A DNA stretch of 36,154 nt, from NCBI GenBank assembly GCA_000320545.1, contig ADNK01000102.1:1-36154 (forward strand), given 5' to 3'. Within the stretch, counting starts at the first letter, position 1. Every line of letters begins with the position of its first letter. Of this stretch, positions 34,021 to 36,154 are shown piece by piece. The notes below the pieces were generated by a model, which did not search any database, was not told the DNA's origin, and saw only the letters and a program-made list of their open reading frames with translations. The DNA comes from Bigelowiella natans CCMP2755 (taxonomy: Eukaryota; Cercozoa; Chlorarachniophyceae). The translations under genes and the position numbers were made by a program.

Positions 34021-34690
34021 TTAGGAATCATCCATGAACAATGGTTCCGGCCCCACATTGCTATCCTCATCATCAGATATCCATTCACTGGCACTTATGT
34101 CAAGCATCTTATGCCTTGCGTCGTAGAAATCTGTGACATTGATCCTACCAGAAGTTACTGCTTCTGTGTAATGCCGACGATCGTCTCCTCCGACGACAAT
34201 GTTCTCAACGCTCGCACCGGGAAGCTGAAATCTCAATTGATCATTGGAGCGGCGGGCTGATTTCCCTTTCTCATCTTTGGGTGTTGTCAGCTCAAAGAAC
34301 ACTTCGACGCTGTCGGACATCGCATAAGCGGTCCTGAAGGCCTCTCTCGCCTGGCCAGGGGTCTCTACGTTCTCCCCGTTTATACAGACGACACGCCAGC
34401 CTTCCTTGATTCCCGCGCTCTTTCCCTTTTCAAATACGTGGTCTACGCACAGATCATTGCCAATGGTGCATGTCGGCTCGTCGCATGGTAGGGTGATGCA
34501 GCGGACATTGGGCTTAGAAGAAAGACTGTCCCCATCGACACTCTTGATGCGGGTATTGCAGAAGCAGCAGCACACGAGCGCACAGCAGGGGGCAAGAAGA
34601 GCCATCTCAAGTAGAAAGATCACGAAGACTCGCATGCTTATCTGTTGGAGTGGTGGAGGGAAGAGATGTAAAGTTAATTCTCTTTCTCTG

Positions 34691-34733
<43 letters not shown>

Positions 34734-34818
34734 GGTGTGCGTGTGCGTGTGCGTGTGAACATGCTACTCCTATTGTCTTGGGGGGCCAGCTGCCACCACA
34801 TACCCACTTCCACAACTG

Positions 34819-34852
<34 letters not shown>

Positions 34853-35405
34853 CACTGCTAGTACGCATGCAACAAGAGATAGATATTTACGATGTTGTAT
34901 CGTACCGATTGTCCTAGGGCTAGAATCGTAGCGAGCACAGCCTTGCCGTTGGTAGCGTTTGCACGGTAGGATAGTGTCGCGATGAGTAAGGAGCAGCCCG
35001 ATATCAAAACCAGGCAAACGAGGATACCGATCACATCACTCAGTAGCAACACATCGTGGGACTCCTCAGTCCGGAAATTCCAATTAATTGTCGATCGCCT
35101 GCGATGAAGCTTAGGCAATGCCGATGATTCGGTAGGATCATTCTTGAACAATGCGGTGCTGTTGCAACGAAGCAGCTTTTTCTCACTCTTCGTCTCCAAC
35201 TGCATTGCCTTTTCTTCCATTCCGCCGTCGCTGTTGACGCCAGATCTAGGAGAGATCGATGAAGACGAGGGCGGCTTCTTCTTTCGTCCGCCGCTCATCC
35301 ATCCAGCAGCCGTACCTGCGTCCATGTGCGCGAATGTTAATAAGTGTGGAGCCTTGGAAATTGAAGCAGAAAGAAAGAGGTGTGTGTGTGTGTATGTGTG
35401 TGAGT

Positions 35406-35481
<76 letters not shown>

Positions 35482-35701
35482 GGGATGTATAAATTGACTG
35501 ACCGACTGCTGCGCCACCCACAACTGCATGATCTCCTGCCTCATCGTCATGATTCTTATGATCCTTATCCTCCTCTCCAGCACCAGTTTCACCTTCATTC
35601 CCTCCATCGCCTTCGTTCTCTAATGGCACTTCGACGTCTTCCAAGAGAATAATGAGGAAAGCTAGGACGGACATACCACTCCACACTTTAAACTTCACCA
35701 T
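34021..35701 (-). CDS. Membrane protein with three hydrophobic segments and a C-terminal PDZ-like domain
   Basis: Three exons on minus, 35701-35503, 35315-34906, 34641-34021, in phase; 409 aa. Order: an N-terminal hydrophobic stretch (SVLAFLIILL, signal or anchor), an acidic linker rich in Glu/Asp/Gly (about 22-60), a basic Ser-rich segment, a transmembrane helix (VIGILVCLVLISGCSLLIAT), a second one (VFVIFLLEMALLAPCCALVC) with a Cys cluster, then a domain reading FEKGKSAGIKEGWRVVCING and EAFRTAYAMSDSVEVFFEL, which has the PDZ pattern of a GI-x-x-GD-like loop and a final strand. The tail is acidic (SDDEDSNVGPEPLFMDDS). PDZ domains bind C-terminal peptides; the partner is unknown. The PDZ call rests on pattern only. 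No homologue is recognised for the whole protein. Confidence 0.65.
34699..34729. repeat. (CT)n microsatellite
   Basis: Within the intron 34905-34642 of the PDZ-like gene, next to a GTGCGT array and an AGT triplet array (34821-34851). Confidence 0.95.
35407..35479. repeat. (CA)n-(GA)n compound microsatellite
   Basis: A CA tract (35407-35440) running directly into a GA tract (35441-35478), in the first intron of the PDZ-like gene. Confidence 0.95.
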
Positions 35702-35772
35702 ATACTCATTAGGAACGGGCCGCGAGAAGAGCCAGATTAGGCAAAACGGAACTGGGAACGCCTATGATTGAT

Positions 35773-35775
<3 letters not shown>

Positions 35776-35813
<38 letters not shown>

Positions 35814-35820
35814 GGTGTGT
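35776..35820. repeat. (GT)n microsatellite
   Basis: About 18 GT units upstream of the PDZ-like gene start, between it and the foldback element. Confidence 0.95.
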
Positions 35821-35850
35821 GCAATATATACATATACAGTGGTTTCCATT

Positions 35851-36148
35851 CATTCAAACGAATGTAACTGCGATATGCTCAGTGGATAAGGACTAGAATA
35901 TTTAGTGTCGTTGCGCACTTATTTTTCATGCACCCCCCCCCCCCCCTCCTCCCCCTCCACCTCTCTCTCTCTCTCTTCGTTTTCCCCTCTTGACAAAACA
36001 TAAACAGTGAGCGAAAAATGGAAAAAGAAAGTATGAAAAGGGGGAAGGGGAGGGGGGGGGGGGGGGGGGGCGTGAAAAATAAGTGCGCGCCGACACAAAA
36101 TATTTTAGTCTTTATCCACTGAGCGTATCGCGGTTACATTTGTTGATC
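35851..36148. mobile_element. Foldback / MITE-like inverted repeat with poly-C and poly-G inner ends
   Basis: The left arm (about 35857-35930) and right arm (about 36071-36144) are inverted copies; by hand about 62 of 70 aligned bases match, and most differences are transitions. Shared words include GCTCAGTGGATAA, GCGCACTTATTTTTCA and AATGTAAC. Inside the arms sit a poly-C run (35933-35946) and a poly-G run (36052-36070) that also pair, so the hairpin extends inward; the loop is about 105 bp and CT/A-rich. There is no coding sequence. This fits a non-autonomous foldback or MITE. The outer end may lie past the window edge, and no target-site duplication could be shown. Confidence 0.7.
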
Positions 36149-36154
36149 CCTCTC

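Overview
This is an intron-dense nuclear segment of a eukaryote, most likely a photosynthetic alga with a complex (secondary) plastid. Reasons: almost every gene is cut into small exons with GT-AG introns; one gene encodes a TL17-type thylakoid-lumen pentapeptide protein whose N-terminus reads as signal peptide, then transit region, then an RR-plus-hydrophobic thylakoid signal; the gene set (LOG, ProA, PRC1-type RING, JmjC, methionine sulfoxide reductases) is nuclear. The transit region lacks an obvious Phe after the signal peptide, so I lean towards a chlorarachniophyte-like alga, but lineage is not proven. Gene models were spliced by hand; where I say all exons keep frame, I checked exon lengths and phases one by one. 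Layout, left to right: MsrA-thioredoxin-MsrB fusion (196-4675, minus); secreted JmjC/cupin-8 protein (5119-7030, plus); Sel1-like protein, 5' end unresolved (7978-about 8594, minus); 30-exon LOG-ProA fusion (9504-17335, plus); TL17-like lumenal pentapeptide protein (18006-20153, minus); RING1/PRC1-like E3 with RAWUL-like C-terminus (20459-21850, plus); YiiX/C92 permuted papain-like protein (22659-24368, minus); PH-domain protein (25086-26344, minus); small one-helix membrane protein (26872-27410, plus); GH28 pectinase-like secreted protein (28249-29947, minus); an unrecognised nuclear-type protein (30556-31915 or beyond, plus); two small unknown proteins (32171-32392 minus, 32522-33025 plus); membrane protein with a PDZ-like domain (34021-35701, minus); and a foldback element at the right edge (35851-36148). 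Orientation alternates almost perfectly: divergent pairs share short spacers of roughly 100-610 bp, convergent pairs are separated by 670-1000 bp spacers that share related, palindrome-word-rich sequence. Introns and spacers are packed with microsatellites ((CA)n, (GA)n, (TA)n, trinucleotides, poly-C/G), and many apparent reading frames are only repeats read as His-Thr, Arg-Glu, Leu-Ser or Val-Cys runs. There is no operon logic. The themes are redox repair (Msr fusion), proline metabolism joined to a nucleotide-monophosphate hydrolase-like module (LOG-ProA), chromatin (RING1-like), plastid lumen (TL17) and secreted or membrane proteins. The most unusual items are the LOG-ProA fusion, the three-domain Msr protein, the GH28 protein with altered catalytic motifs, the repeat family in convergent spacers and the terminal foldback.
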